DNA of 64,000 nt from Streptococcus sp. X13SY08 (GTDB taxonomy: Bacteria; Bacillota; Bacilli; Lactobacillales; Streptococcaceae): contig NZ_LFYO02000002.1 of NCBI RefSeq assembly GCF_001182825.2, positions 744,001 to 808,000 on the forward strand. The letters are read 5' to 3'. A program made the position numbers and the translations under genes. Shown here one piece after another: positions 10,247-19,635 of the stretch. A model generated the notes under the pieces. That model saw only the letters and a program-made list of their open reading frames with translations, had not been told where the DNA came from and did not search any database. The stretch's first letter is position 1; the number at the start of each line of letters is the position of its first letter.

Positions 10247-11065
10247 ATGAAAAAACTCCATATTTTTTTAGGACTTTTGTTTTATTTAAAATCTGTGCCG
10301 ACGTCGCAAGAAGCTAGCGCAACCAATCAGACATCCGCTAACACTCATGGTTTACAAACCATCAAAGACCGTGGGATTTTACGCGTTGGCGTCAAGCAAG
10401 ATGTGCCAAAATTTGGTTTCCTCAATCCAGATACCAATGAATTTGAAGGAATGGAAGTTGAAATAGCACGCAAGATTGCAGAGGACTTGGGAGTGAAGAT
10501 CGAATTCACTCCTGTCACTGCTCAAACTCGCGGGCCGCTGATTGATAATGGTCAGGTGGATATGGTCATAGCCACCTTTACCATCACTGACGAACGTAAG
10601 CTGCTCTATCATTTCAGCACTCCTTATTATACGGATGCCGTTGGCTTCTTAGTCAATAAAGATAGTGGTATCAAAGGTTTTGAATATCTAAACGAGAAGC
10701 ATATCGGTGTCGCTTAAGGTTCTATCACTCGTAGTCTTATCAGTGAATTGGCTAAGAAATATGGAATTGAAGTGACATTTGCTGAACTTGGATCCTACCC
10801 TGAACTATCCGTTTCTCTACGTTCTCATCGAATTGATGCTTTTTCGGTTGACCAATCTATCCTATCGGGCTATGTTTCCCCCAGATCTGAGCTCATGGAT
10901 TTCAACTTCTCCGCTTCAGATTATGGGATTGCTAGCAGCTTAAACAATACTGAGTTCAATGACTACTTAGACCGGCTGATTGATACTTGGAAAACAGATG
11001 GTACCCTTCAGACGATTTATAACAAAAACAGACTCAAACTTGCCACTAAAACGGACCAAGAATAG
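10247..11065 (+). pseudogene. Amino-acid ABC substrate-binding protein, nonsense mutation
   Basis: Solute-binding protein of the same importer, one frame of about 272 codons interrupted by TAA at 10714-10716 (HIGVA-stop-GSITRSL; the family usually has Gln there, so CAA to TAA). Before the stop is the typical start GILRVGVKQDVPKFGF and ligand-domain motif DMVIATFTIT; after it the second lobe continues to 11065. The N-terminal hydrophobic segment lacks a lipobox cysteine, unusual for a Gram-positive binding protein and a second sign of decay. An in-frame GTG lies six bases upstream of the chosen ATG. Confidence 0.85.
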
Positions 11066-11080
11066 AAAGAGAGGAATGAC

Positions 11081-11785
11081 ATGATAATTTTTACGACCAG
11101 TCCCTATGCTTGGGAAAATTGGACTAGCTACTTTCACGATTTCCCGCTCTTTCTAGGAGGATTTCTCTTTACCATTGCAATCTCCATTAGCGCTTTCATT
11201 TTAGCGATGACTTTAGGAATATTTTTTGGAAGTTTATCCACAACAAAAAACAAAACCTTCCGTCTTATTTCTCGTATCTTTGTAGAGTTTTATCAAAATA
11301 CGCCACTCTTGGTACAATTTATGATTGTTTACTACGGTCTTCCCCTTATCAGTCATTACACCATTATGCCTTCTATTTATTGGACGGCCGTCATTTGTGT
11401 CGGCTTATACCATGGAGCTTACCTTACATTGCCGAGGTGATTCGTTCTGGCATCCAAGCAGTGCCAATCGGTCAAACGGAAGCTGCCTTATCACAAGGTT
11501 TTACCCGTTTGGAAACCCTGCGCATTATCATTTTGCCACAAGCCAGTCCCATCATATTGCCACCACTGACCAATCAAGTAGTCAATTTAATCAAAAACAC
11601 AGCAACAGTAGCTATTATTTCTGGAGCTGATATCATGTTCGTGACCAAATCTTGGTCCGCTATGAATGCTAACTACATTCCTGCCTTTGCAGGAGCTGCA
11701 CTCTTGTACTTTATCATGTGTTTCCCCAGTTGCCAGCTTGGGACGCCATATCGAAGAAAAGAACAAAACTCGTTTCTCAGCCTAG
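11081..11785 (+). pseudogene. Amino-acid ABC permease 1, two frameshifts
   Basis: HisM/GlnP-type permease with a ribosome site GAGAGGAATGAC. The first frame ends after GLYHGAYLTLPR. The DNA shows a tandem CTTACCTTAC at about 11415-11424; removing one copy restores GAYIAEVIRSG, the start of the EAA loop. The second frame runs through the EAA-type sequence to about 11730, where one extra base after TTTCCCC shifts it; the third frame then gives SLGRHIEEKNKTRFSA and a stop at 11785, just before the next gene's ribosome site. A 5-bp duplication plus a separate 1-bp insertion points to a true pseudogene, not a single base-calling error. Confidence 0.88.
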
Positions 11786-11795
11786 GAGGTCTCTT

Positions 11796-12458
11796 ATGAA
11801 TACCATTCTTGAATTATGGAAACCATCAACCTTTCAAGTCCTCTGGAACGGTCTTGTCCTCACCGCTACTATCTCAACCATTTCTGTCATTTTATCCGTT
11901 ATCTTCGGAATGATTTTAGCTGTCTTACGAAATGGGAAAAATAAAATCCTCAAGTGGCTAGCAACTATTTATATTGAATTTGTCCGCAATGTGCCCAATT
12001 TGCTTTGGATTTTCACCGTTTTCTTAGTCTTCCAACTCAAATCAAAGCCAGCAGGCATTACCGCTTTTACCATTTTCACGACCGCTGCTATGGCTGAAAT
12101 CATACGAGGTGGACTCAACGCTATCGGTCCTGATCAAACAGAAGCAGGCTTATCGCAAGGATTTACCCCTTTCCAAGTCACGATGTACATCGTCATGCCA
12201 CAAGCTCTTCGCAAGATGCTTCCTGCTATCATTTCCCAAATTGTCACTGTTATCAAGGATACCAGCTTCCTCTACTCTGTTATTGCCCTCCAAGAACTCT
12301 TTGGTTCCAGCCAAATTCTCATGGGACGTTACTTTGAAGCTGAGCAAGTATTTGCCCTCTATATCGTAGTCGCTCTTATCTACTTCGTGATCAATTTTGC
12401 GATTTCCAGTTTCTCACGCCATTTGGCAAAATCCTGGGCAGGGAGCAGCATTGAATAA
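11796..12458 (+). CDS. Amino-acid ABC permease 2
   Basis: Second permease of the importer, 220 residues with five hydrophobic segments and an intact EAA loop (ETAEAGLSQGF-like: QTEAGLSQGFTPFQ). An open frame extends upstream into the preceding gene, but AGGAGG ten bases before ATG 11796 fixes the start. It is followed by a strong terminator, so it ends the operon. With the binding protein and permease 1 broken it has no obvious local partner. Confidence 0.87.
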   Translation: MNTILELWKPSTFQVLWNGLVLTATISTISVILSVIFGMILAVLRNGKNKILKWLATIYIEFVRNVPNLLWIFTVFLVFQLKSKPAGITAFTIFTTAAMAEIIRGGLNAIGPDQTEAGLSQGFTPFQVTMYIVMPQALRKMLPAIISQIVTVIKDTSFLYSVIALQELFGSSQILMGRYFEAEQVFALYIVVALIYFVINFAISSFSRHLAKSWAGSSIE

Positions 12459-12460
12459 GT

Positions 12461-12492
12461 GAAAAGAAGTCCAATTGGGCTTCTTTTTTTTG
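12461..12492 (+). terminator. Terminator of amino-acid ABC operon
   Basis: Stem GAAGTCC / GGGCTTC (one G-U pair), loop AATT, followed by eight T. Confidence 0.8.
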
Positions 12493-12515
12493 CATCTGTT
12501 GAAACGTCTTATAAC

Positions 12516-12904
12516 TTAACCAACTGTGTACCCTTGGATATAATTATGAGCTAAATTCAAGCCTGAAATAGAGTGTGGATAATCAGCTACTCCATAAAAT
12601 AATTTCCGACCGCATAGAATCATGGAATAGATTGACCATTTGCGTCTAGACAATTATAAGTTGCATCTACTTCCGCACCAGAACAAATCTGTGTCAAACT
12701 AACCTGACAGTGCGTTCCATAAAATGGCGCTTTGACAATTGGAAGCAATTTATCTGGATCTACACAAAAATCTATCTCTGAATCAATACGGTGAGCAGCA
12801 TCGACTAGAATTACCGGTAACTTAGAAAGTAGCTGACGAACCTAATGGACGTTGTCTCTGTCCTAGGCAACTGTTATCTCATCTTCCAGCACAAGATTCT
12901 TCAC
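12516..12904 (-). pseudogene. Remnant of FAD-dependent fumarate-reductase-like flavoprotein
   Basis: No open frame, but the minus strand translates to a recognisable C-terminal part of a FAD_binding_2/fumarate-reductase-type flavoprotein: DFCVDPDKLLPIVKAPFYG, then CSGAEVDATYNCLDANGQSIP, then FYAVGNYF, then SISGLNLAHNYIQGYTVG and stop at 12516. It carries three in-frame stops (near 12862, 12841 and after QSIP) and a one-base loss in a T run before GVADYPHS. No N-terminal FAD domain remains between here and 13000. This accounts for most of the 570-base gap between the permease and thrS. Confidence 0.65.
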
Positions 12905-12994
12905 TTTCTCTCCCCTTACCTCAACTTAATAGCCTATCCCAAGCGTAACTATCCTAGCACATCCTCTTTTTTTGTCAATGGATTCTAACAACAG

Positions 12995-13018
12995 TAAAAA
13001 AAGCCTCGAAAGGCTTCC
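12995..13018 (-). terminator. thrS terminator
   Basis: On the minus strand AAGCCT / AGGCTT with loop TTCG, followed by seven T, just after the thrS stop. Confidence 0.8.
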
Positions 13019-13028
13019 TGATTTACAC

Positions 13029-14972
13029 TTATTCAGCGTTAGGTCTTGATTTACGAGCAATATCAGCCAAGATATTTTCGACAAATTCCTCAATTGTTTC
13101 TGTGTGGGTTTCTTTGCTTCCATAGCGACGGACATTGACAGACTGGCTTTCCATCTCTTTGTCACCAACAATCAATTGATATGGAATTTTCTCGGTTTGA
13201 CTTTGACGAATCTTGTATTGCATTTTCTCATTACGCTCATCCACATCAGCACGGATACCACGATCGCGAAGCACTTTTGCCACTTCCCATGCGTAATCTG
13301 TGTGTGCCTCGTTTGAAATTGGAATAACCGTCACTTGATGTGGCGCCAACCATGTTGGGAAAGCACCTTTGTAAATTTCAATCAAGATGGCTGTGAAGCG
13401 TTCCATGGTTGAAATAATACCACGGTGAATCATGACTGGGCGATGTTCTTCACCATCTACACCAATGTAGCTCAACTCAAAACGTTCTGGAAGAAGGAAG
13501 TCCAATTGAATAGTTGACAGTGTTTCCTCATTTCCAAGAGCTGTTTTCACCTGGATGTCCAATTTTGGTCCGTAGAATGCCGCTTCTCCTTCTGCTTCGA
13601 AGTATTCAACGCCCATATTGTCAAGCGCAGCTTTCAGCATGCCTTGGGCATTTTCCCACATTTCATCATTGTCGAAGTATTTTTCTTTATCTTCAGGATC
13701 ACGATAGGAGAGGCGGAAACGATAATCCGTCAAGTTGAAATCTTCGTAAACATCAATGACCAATTGCAATGCTTTTTGGAATTCTTCCTGAATTTGCTCA
13801 GGTGTGACAAAGATATGACCGTCATTGAGAGTCATTTCACGCACACGTTGGAGACCAGTCAAAGCACCAGATTTTTCATATCGGTGCATCATACCAAGCT
13901 CTGCAATGCGCACAGGCAATTCACGATAAGAACGTACGTGGTTTTTATAAACCTGAATGTGATGTGGGCAGTTCATTGGACGAAGAACAAACTCCTCACC
14001 ATCACCCATATCCATTGGTGGGAACATGTCTTCTTGGTAATGATCCCAGTGGCCTGAAGTCTTATAAAGCTCTACTGAAGCAACTGGTGGTGTATAGACA
14101 TGTTGATAGCCAGATGCCAACTCTTTATCAGTAATGTAGCGCTCCAAGGTACGACGGATAGTTGCTCCATCCGGTAACCAGAAAGGAAGCCCTTGACCAA
14201 CTTCTTGGGAAATCATAAAGAGATCCAGCTCTTTACCCAATTTACGGTGATCACGTTCTTTGGCTTCTTCCAAACGCGTCAAGTAAGCTTTGAGGTCTTT
14301 TTTGTCAAACCAAGCCGTACCGTAGATACGTTGCATCATGTTATTATCAGAATTACCGCGCCAGTAAGCACCCGCTACGTTAAGTAAATGGAAGACTTGA
14401 ATACGACCAGTTGATGGTACATGAGGTCCACGGCAAAGGTCCACAAATTCACCTTGGCGGTAAACCGTCAAACCAGCACCCGCATGCTCATTGATGAGTT
14501 CAAGCTTGTAAGGATCATCCGCAAACATTTCCAAGGCTTCTTCCTTGGTCACTTCCTCACGAATACATGGGAAATTTTCCTTAACAATTTTTTTCATTTC
14601 TTCCTCGATACGTGGAAGGTCTTCGTTTGAGATTTGTCCATCCACATTGTCTGTATCGTAGTAGAAACCTTCAGCAATAGCAGGGCCTACACCCAAGCGA
14701 AGATTAGGAAAGAGGCGTTTGGCTGCCTGAGCAAAGAGATGAGCTGCTGAATGACGGAGCACATCAAGGGCATCTTCGTGATCCGGCGTCACGATTTCAA
14801 TCGTGCCGTCTTCCTCAATCGCACGCGTTGTGTCGATGAGCTGATCGTTAAATTTACCAGCCAAAGCTTTTTTGGCTAAAGAATTTGAGATAGATTGTGC
14901 AATTTCAAAAGTTGTCACACCAGATTCAAATTGGCGCACCGCACCATCTGGGAAAGTGATATGGATCATCAT
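13029..14972 (-). CDS. thrS: Threonyl-tRNA synthetase
   Basis: Charges tRNA-Thr in the cytoplasm, 647 residues, full length. TGS domain (1-60), editing domain with [10 protein letters not shown] (about 73) and its Cys/His-rich partner [10 protein letters not shown], class II core with motif 2 MTLNDGHIF and motif 3 [13 protein letters not shown], then the anticodon-binding domain (about 540-640). A second ATG follows the first directly; the ribosome site is weak (TAGGTATC). The transcript starts about 540 bases upstream and carries a T-box leader, giving control by uncharged tRNA-Thr. A tRNA-Thr gene is at 57.7 kb. Confidence 0.97.
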   Translation of the reverse strand: MMIHITFPDGAVRQFESGVTTFEIAQSISNSLAKKALAGKFNDQLIDTTRAIEEDGTIEIVTPDHEDALDVLRHSAAHLFAQAAKRLFPNLRLGVGPAIAEGFYYDTDNVDGQISNEDLPRIEEEMKKIVKENFPCIREEVTKEEALEMFADDPYKLELINEHAGAGLTVYRQGEFVDLCRGPHVPSTGRIQVFHLLNVAGAYWRGNSDNNMMQRIYGTAWFDKKDLKAYLTRLEEAKERDHRKLGKELDLFMISQEVGQGLPFWLPDGATIRRTLERYITDKELASGYQHVYTPPVASVELYKTSGHWDHYQEDMFPPMDMGDGEEFVLRPMNCPHHIQVYKNHVRSYRELPVRIAELGMMHRYEKSGALTGLQRVREMTLNDGHIFVTPEQIQEEFQKALQLVIDVYEDFNLTDYRFRLSYRDPEDKEKYFDNDEMWENAQGMLKAALDNMGVEYFEAEGEAAFYGPKLDIQVKTALGNEETLSTIQLDFLLPERFELSYIGVDGEEHRPVMIHRGIISTMERFTAILIEIYKGAFPTWLAPHQVTVIPISNEAHTDYAWEVAKVLRDRGIRADVDERNEKMQYKIRQSQTEKIPYQLIVGDKEMESQSVNVRRYGSKETHTETIEEFVENILADIARKSRPNAE

Positions 14973-15087
14973 TAAGATACCTAGCCCGTAACCAGCAAAA
15001 CTACCATGATTATGTCACAGAAAGCCTTGATTTGATTAGCAGATCTGCACTAGTTTGTTTTTAGCACAGTCTGTCGGGCAGATTCAG

Positions 15088-15279
15088 TTAAACTGAACCT
15101 TTCCTTTCTATTTTTCTTATTAATTTTTTTATGAGAGTTACTAGGATGATTATCCCTGAACCCAAGCCTACACACATTCCTACCTATGGAATTTGGGGAT
15201 CCTGAAACAAGAAAGATAGAAGAATACCTACAATAGTAGAAATAGCTAGTATTTGATAAAATAATTTTCCTTCATACAA
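15088..15279 (-). pseudogene. Interrupted small membrane-protein ORF in the thrS leader
   Basis: Between the T-box terminator and thrS lies a frame of 64 codons beginning TTG (LYEGKLFYQILAISTIVGI), with two hydrophobic stretches and a basic end (KKLIRKIERKGSV). One in-frame TAG at 15184-15186 interrupts it after FQDPQIP. It looks like a decayed two-helix membrane protein, but without a known family the call is tentative. The rest of the 300-base stretch shows an imperfect palindrome TTCAGTTTAACTGAA near 15080-15097. Confidence 0.4.
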
Positions 15280-15287
15280 ACCTCTAA

Positions 15288-15503
15288 AAATAAAATAGTC
15301 CTCACATCCCAAAGGACGTAAAGACTACGTGGTTCCACCTTCATTTATCTATCACAAAAAGCATCATAGACCTCATGTTTGGCGATAAGGGAACCACCCT
15401 TTTATGTTTGCATAAAATAATACCGAGTAGTGTCATCTGTATCCTCTATGCGCATCCCAGCCCCACGCACTCTCTCAAAGATTTCCTACAGATAATGTGT
15501 CTC
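15288..15503 (-). ncRNA. T-box leader of thrS
   Basis: The minus strand carries the T-box core GAAGGTGGAACCACG (about 15327-15341), followed directly by a terminator hairpin (AGTCTTTACGTCC paired with GGGATGTGAGGACT, then a T-rich run). Upstream is a long region able to form Stem I (GAGAGAGTGCGTGG onward). This layout is that of tRNA-sensing T-box riboswitches, and the next intact gene is thrS. I cannot assign the specifier codon with certainty by eye. Confidence 0.85.
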
Positions 15504-15510
15504 TGCATCT

Positions 15511-15538
15511 ATTATAGCAGTTTCTCAGGGATTTTCAA
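15511..15538 (-). promoter_or_regulatory. Promoter of thrS leader
   Basis: On the minus strand TTGAAA (15533-15538) and TATAAT (15511-15516) are 16 bases apart. The -35 overlaps the last codon of the upstream membrane-protein gene. Confidence 0.7.
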
Positions 15539-15891
15539 GTGGACTTTTTCTTTTTTATCCACAGATTTAAGAGAAAGCCAATTCCTGCTCCCAATTGTCC
15601 TGCCAAATTGTATATTAAACCGTAGAGCAGTATCATTTCTCCAAAGGACAAAATGCTTGTACAAAAGACTATGATTCCCCAGATAGCCAATGGAAGGGAA
15701 TAACGATGACGATAGGTATAAGTAAGAAAGACCAAGAAATAAATCAAGGGAAGGTACAAAAGGATATTATTGACCATCAAACTTTTAGCCAGCAATTCAT
15801 CCTTCACCAGAAATCCAATTAAAGGATTGAAGCCCATGTTAAAAAACAGAAGAACAATTAGGTAAGGTATTTGTTTGGTAAAATCTCTCAT
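15535..15891 (-). CDS. Four-helix membrane protein, unknown function
   Basis: 118 residues with four hydrophobic segments (about 8-25, 40-58, 66-84, 88-110) and a lysine-rich end (IKKKKST). It lies 11 bases downstream of the glycolipid glycosyltransferase gene and is probably the third gene of the cpoA-type operon, so a role at the membrane linked to glycolipids is possible but not shown. No domain recognised. Confidence 0.65.
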   Translation of the reverse strand: MRDFTKQIPYLIVLLFFNMGFNPLIGFLVKDELLAKSLMVNNILLYLPLIYFLVFLTYTYRHRYSLPLAIWGIIVFCTSILSFGEMILLYGLIYNLAGQLGAGIGFLLNLWIKKKKST

Positions 15892-15902
15892 TCTTATATC
15901 CT

Positions 15903-17216
15903 TTATTCCAAATAATTACGAACCGCTTTCACTTGCTCTACTGATTTTTTGACAATTTTCGAAGTGGTATCAGATGATTTAACAAAGGCGCGCTTAGGTA
16001 GGGAAACCGCTCCTTTTAAGAGGCTTTCTGCAACACTGTCGTCATTGATATGATTTTTTCGAAAATCATAAGAGATTTTTAGATCGAGATAGTACTCATA
16101 AATCCGACGTCCAAAGTTTTCGGCTGAAATCTCGTAGAGTTTGCGTTCTAAGACATGTGGATTCATCTCTGGAGTCTGCTCAATAGCTGCTACGACTGTT
16201 GGTGCTATGCCTTCTTCATCTGCAAAAAGGGCCCCAAACATAGGAATATCAATGACATTTTCTAGATAGTGATTAGCACAGGCTAAAACTGGCGTGCCTG
16301 AAGCCAAACTTTCAAGATAGGTCAATCCTTGCGTTTCACTAGTAGATGCTGAAATGAAGAAATCTGCTGCCTTGTAGTAAAGAGCTGTTTCACTCGGGGC
16401 AATCATGCCAGTCATTTGAACAGAATCCTCTAATCCCAGTTCTTCAATCAGGCATTTGAGATTTAATACATAAGGACCTCCACCTGCGATGACCAGTTTA
16501 ACCTTTGGATTTTCAGCTAGAATTGCGGGCATGGCAGAAACGAGTGCTTGAATATTTTTTTCAAAGGACACACGCGACAAGCTGAGTAGCATGGTTTCAT
16601 CAGGTGCAATACCTAAGTTTTCGCGAAGTTCTGCTGTATTTTTTGCAGTAATTTCTGGGCGATCAAATTTTGCCAAATCAATTCCCGTCGGAATCACGCG
16701 CTTAGAAATAGGAATTTTATAGTCATTAAGCAAGTCTTCCACAATCTCGCTAGGACAAATCACGCCATCTAAATCTTTAAGATAGACACGTGCAAAATAT
16801 TTAATCATGCTAGGACGAATCAGTTTTCCATTTGCAATATAGCGAACATAATCCTCGTATTGGGTGTGATAGGTATGAACGACAGGAATATGCAATTCCT
16901 TAGCGGTCATTTTCCCTAAAATCCCTAATGAAAACTCAGTTTGAGTATGAATGAGGTCCAAGTTGTAGCGCTCTGCTATTTTTAAAGCATCCGTAAAACC
17001 TGCATACGCCACACGCCGATCTTTAAATGCAAAAAAGGGAACGCTAGGGATACGGATGATATCCCAGTCCTCATAGCGGTTGACGTCCTTGTCCGTTGTC
17101 GTGAAGATAAAAACTGTGTGTCCCTGTTTTTCTAATTCTGTTTTAAGGGTTTTGATGGAAGTCGCAACTCCCGATACCTGCGGAAAATAGGTATCTGTAA
17201 ACAATCCAATCCGCAT
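15903..17216 (-). CDS. GT4 glycosyltransferase, monoglucosyl-diacylglycerol synthase-like
   Basis: Glycosyltransferase of the GT-B fold, 437 residues. N-terminal MRIGLFTDTYFPQVSGV is typical of the family that glucosylates diacylglycerol; the C-terminal nucleotide-sugar site has FISASTSETQGLTYLE (EX7E type, about 290). The basic C-terminal tail (about 395-437) suits membrane-surface binding. It follows the CpoA-like gene by 21 bases, as in pneumococcus where the partner enzyme makes glucosyl-diacylglycerol and CpoA adds galactose. Products feed glycolipids and lipoteichoic acid anchors. Substrate assignment is by family and context. Confidence 0.82.
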   Translation of the reverse strand: MRIGLFTDTYFPQVSGVATSIKTLKTELEKQGHTVFIFTTTDKDVNRYEDWDIIRIPSVPFFAFKDRRVAYAGFTDALKIAERYNLDLIHTQTEFSLGILGKMTAKELHIPVVHTYHTQYEDYVRYIANGKLIRPSMIKYFARVYLKDLDGVICPSEIVEDLLNDYKIPISKRVIPTGIDLAKFDRPEITAKNTAELRENLGIAPDETMLLSLSRVSFEKNIQALVSAMPAILAENPKVKLVIAGGGPYVLNLKCLIEELGLEDSVQMTGMIAPSETALYYKAADFFISASTSETQGLTYLESLASGTPVLACANHYLENVIDIPMFGALFADEEGIAPTVVAAIEQTPEMNPHVLERKLYEISAENFGRRIYEYYLDLKISYDFRKNHINDDSVAESLLKGAVSLPKRAFVKSSDTTSKIVKKSVEQVKAVRNYLE

Positions 17217-17237
17217 GCTTGTTCCTTTCTAAAGGGT

Positions 17238-18278
17238 TTATCGCGCTAAGGCTGCTTGTTTTTTATAAAAGTCCAACCAGATTGTCAAAAGAGCTTCTGG
17301 AGAATATTCTTGGGAAATTTGTCCTGCTTTTTGCCGCAAATCAACTACTTTTTCAGGATGTGCTGCTAAATCAGCTAGGACCATTTCCATCTCGTGAACA
17401 TCTTTTGCCGGCAGATATTTACCTTCCAAAATGACCTGATAGAGACTCAAATCACGCAGGACAATGGCAGCTCCACAAGAAGCTGCTTCTAAAATCGTCA
17501 TAGGAAAGAGTTCGTTGTAGCTTGGCAAGAGAAAAATATCCGTCATGCTATAAAAAGCTCGCATCTCCTCTGCCTCTACGATACCTGGAAAAATGAGATT
17601 TGCTGGTGGGTTCTCCATCAATCTCTTATATCTTTCATGTCCATCTGTCATGGCGCCAAAAGAAAATCCACCTGCCCACACAAAGGTTACATCAGGCATT
17701 TTTTTTGCTAAAGCCGCAAAGTCATCCACTCCCTTGCGCTTTTGAACCTGCCCTGCTCCTAATACCACAAAAGCATCTGGAGCAATGCCATACTGCTTAC
17801 GCACCGCCATCTTTTCTTCTTCTGACACAGGAGACCACTTGTCATTGTTGACAAAGTTTGGAATGTACATAATTTTTTCTCGCTTGATGCCGTGGTCAAC
17901 TAAATCATCAATAAAACTTGGATTAACGACAACCAATTGATCCATTCGATTGTAAAAAGAAGTCACATACCATGACACCAAACCTCGCAAAAAAGGAGGA
18001 ATTTTCAAGCTGCCTTGCAAGGTGTTCGGCAAAAAATGCACATAGCCCACACGACGCCCCGTTTTCTTTTTGAAAAAAGTCGTCAGATAAAAAAGCGGGT
18101 CAATGGTATGATAATGGGTCACATCCGCTTTCTCAAAGATTTTTTCTTTAATGATTAGTTGGTCTTGGGCTTTTTCACGCAAAAGACACATCAGTTCACG
18201 ATAGGCACCTGATACACCTTGACCTTTGACCTTTTCACTGGAACTCAGCATATTAACAACGATTTTTTTAGCATTCAT
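17238..18278 (-). CDS. cpoA: GT4 glycosyltransferase, CpoA-like glycolipid synthase
   Basis: 346 residues, matching the length of pneumococcal CpoA, which makes galactosyl-glucosyl-diacylglycerol at the membrane. Visible: VHFLPNTLQGS and IPPFLRG membrane-binding region, GAGQVQKRKGVDDF at the start of the second lobe, and FLLPSYNELFPMTILEA with the EX7E motif near 258. It heads a three-gene unit with the second glycosyltransferase and a small membrane protein. There is no ribosome site, and TATAAT ends only seven bases before the ATG, so the message may be leaderless. Confidence 0.75.
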   Translation of the reverse strand: MNAKKIVVNMLSSSEKVKGQGVSGAYRELMCLLREKAQDQLIIKEKIFEKADVTHYHTIDPLFYLTTFFKKKTGRRVGYVHFLPNTLQGSLKIPPFLRGLVSWYVTSFYNRMDQLVVVNPSFIDDLVDHGIKREKIMYIPNFVNNDKWSPVSEEEKMAVRKQYGIAPDAFVVLGAGQVQKRKGVDDFAALAKKMPDVTFVWAGGFSFGAMTDGHERYKRLMENPPANLIFPGIVEAEEMRAFYSMTDIFLLPSYNELFPMTILEAASCGAAIVLRDLSLYQVILEGKYLPAKDVHEMEMVLADLAAHPEKVVDLRQKAGQISQEYSPEALLTIWLDFYKKQAALAR

Positions 18279-18285
18279 ATCTTGT

Positions 18286-18314
18286 ATTATACACTACTTT
18301 CAGGCTGTTGAAAA
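18286..18314 (-). promoter_or_regulatory. Promoter of cpoA-like operon, possibly leaderless
   Basis: On the minus strand TTTTCA (18309-18314), 17 bases, TATAAT (18286-18291), then seven bases and the ATG at 18278. The predicted start site falls on or next to the start codon, and no Shine-Dalgarno is present. Confidence 0.5.
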
Positions 18315-18321
18315 ATAAAAT

Positions 18322-18347
18322 TAAAAACCAGCTCCATTGGAAGCTGA
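18322..18347 (-). terminator. ccpA terminator
   Basis: On the minus strand CAGCTTCCAATGGAGCTGG folds into a hairpin and is followed by TTTTTAATTTT, 12 bases after the ccpA stop. Confidence 0.7.
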
Positions 18348-18358
18348 TGAGGTTTACC

Positions 18359-19363
18359 TTATTTAGTAGATTTTCTTTCTTTGATGCCATGGTGCAGGAT
18401 CACTTCACGACTTTCCAATTCTTCTTTATGCATGATTTTGGTCAACATACGCATAGCGATGGCACCAATATCATAAAGAGGTTGGCTGACAGATGTCAAG
18501 TTTGGACGAGTGAACTTGGTAATCAAAGAATCATCACTGGTAATGATTTCAAATTCTTCTGGCACTTTAACACCACTATCTTCCACACCGTTCAAGAGAC
18601 CAGCTGCGATTTCGTCTTCTGCAACATAGGCCGCTGTAGCTCCTGCACTCAAAACTCGCTCAGCAAGTGCATAACCTTCTTCGTATTTATATTTAGACTC
18701 GAAGACCAACCCCTCATTGAAGTCCAATTCCGCTGCTTGCAAACCTCTCTTGTAGCCTGACAGGCGGATTTTTCCATTAATATCATCCACTAATGGGCCT
18801 GATACAAAAGCAATCTTTTGGTTATTTTTTGCTAGCAATTGGATAGAATCTGCTACTGCTTGAGCGTAATCAATGTTAACGCTTGGTAATTGGTGTTCTA
18901 AATCAACCGTACCAGCCAATACAATCGGCGTGCGCGAGCGAGAGAATTCAGCACGAATTTTGTCCGTCAAATGGTAGCCCATGAAAATAATACCGTCAAC
19001 TTGCTTAGAAAAAAGTGTATTGACCACATTAATTTCTTTATCATCATTTTCATCACTATTAGCAAGGACGATATTGTACTTATACATATCTGCGATATCA
19101 TCAATTCCTTTTGCCAAGGTTGCATAATAGGCATTAGCGATGTTTGGAATTACAACCCCAACAGTCGTCGTTTTTTTACTTGCAAGACCACGCGCTACCG
19201 CATTTGGACGGTAATCCAAACGCTCAATTACTTCTAGCACTTTTTTCCGTGTATTTTCTTTGACATTTTTATTGCCATTGACTACACGACTAACAGTAGC
19301 CATCGAAACGCCTGCTTCACGCGCGACGTCATAAATCGTTACTGTATCATCTGTATTCATCAT
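18359..19363 (-). CDS. ccpA: Catabolite control protein A
   Basis: LacI/GalR-family master regulator of carbon catabolite control, binding cre sites with HPr-Ser-P; 334 residues. Helix-turn-helix at about 7-27 (TIYDVAREAGVSMATVS), hinge about 50-60 (RPNAVARGLASKK), periplasmic-binding-like core to the end. The frame is open upstream to 19456 and two further ATG codons lie at 19372 and 19360; family alignment (start just before NTDDTVTIYD) favours 19360-19363. Divergent from pepQ, as in many lactic streptococci and lactobacilli. Confidence 0.93.
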   Translation of the reverse strand: MMNTDDTVTIYDVAREAGVSMATVSRVVNGNKNVKENTRKKVLEVIERLDYRPNAVARGLASKKTTTVGVVIPNIANAYYATLAKGIDDIADMYKYNIVLANSDENDDKEINVVNTLFSKQVDGIIFMGYHLTDKIRAEFSRSRTPIVLAGTVDLEHQLPSVNIDYAQAVADSIQLLAKNNQKIAFVSGPLVDDINGKIRLSGYKRGLQAAELDFNEGLVFESKYKYEEGYALAERVLSAGATAAYVAEDEIAAGLLNGVEDSGVKVPEEFEIITSDDSLITKFTRPNLTSVSQPLYDIGAIAMRMLTKIMHKEELESREVILHHGIKERKSTK

Positions 19364-19441
19364 GTTTTTCATATCCTTTCTCACTTTTTTACATATATTA
19401 GTGAAAATTACGCTTTCATCTAAAATTAGTTTACCATGTTT

Positions 19442-19455
19442 TGTAAACACTTTCA
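19442..19455. promoter_or_regulatory. cre-like site between ccpA and pepQ
   Basis: TGTAAACACTTTCA matches the 14-base cre consensus TGWAANCGNTNWCA at all fixed positions except CG, which is CA. Autoregulation of ccpA and co-control of pepQ through such a site is known in related bacteria. Its activity here is an inference. Confidence 0.45.
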
Positions 19456-19635
19456 ATAGTTATGCTGCTATTTTTGAAAAAAAGTTTTCCATCTGGAGAC
19501 TTTCTTTCTCATCACCAAAAAATATGGCAAACTTTTCCATTTTCAAGTCAGAATTTATAAAAAACTTGCATTTTTTAACAATTAGCATAGAATAGAACAT
19601 AAGAATAGACGATAAAAATGAAAAAGGAGAATGAG

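Noticed and set aside
13514..14630. Several plus-strand ORFs of 60-137 codons
   Set aside because: All lie opposite thrS, which is complete and certain.
19402..19420. TGAAAATTACGCTTTCA as another cre site
   Set aside because: Three bases too long and poor match to the cre consensus core.
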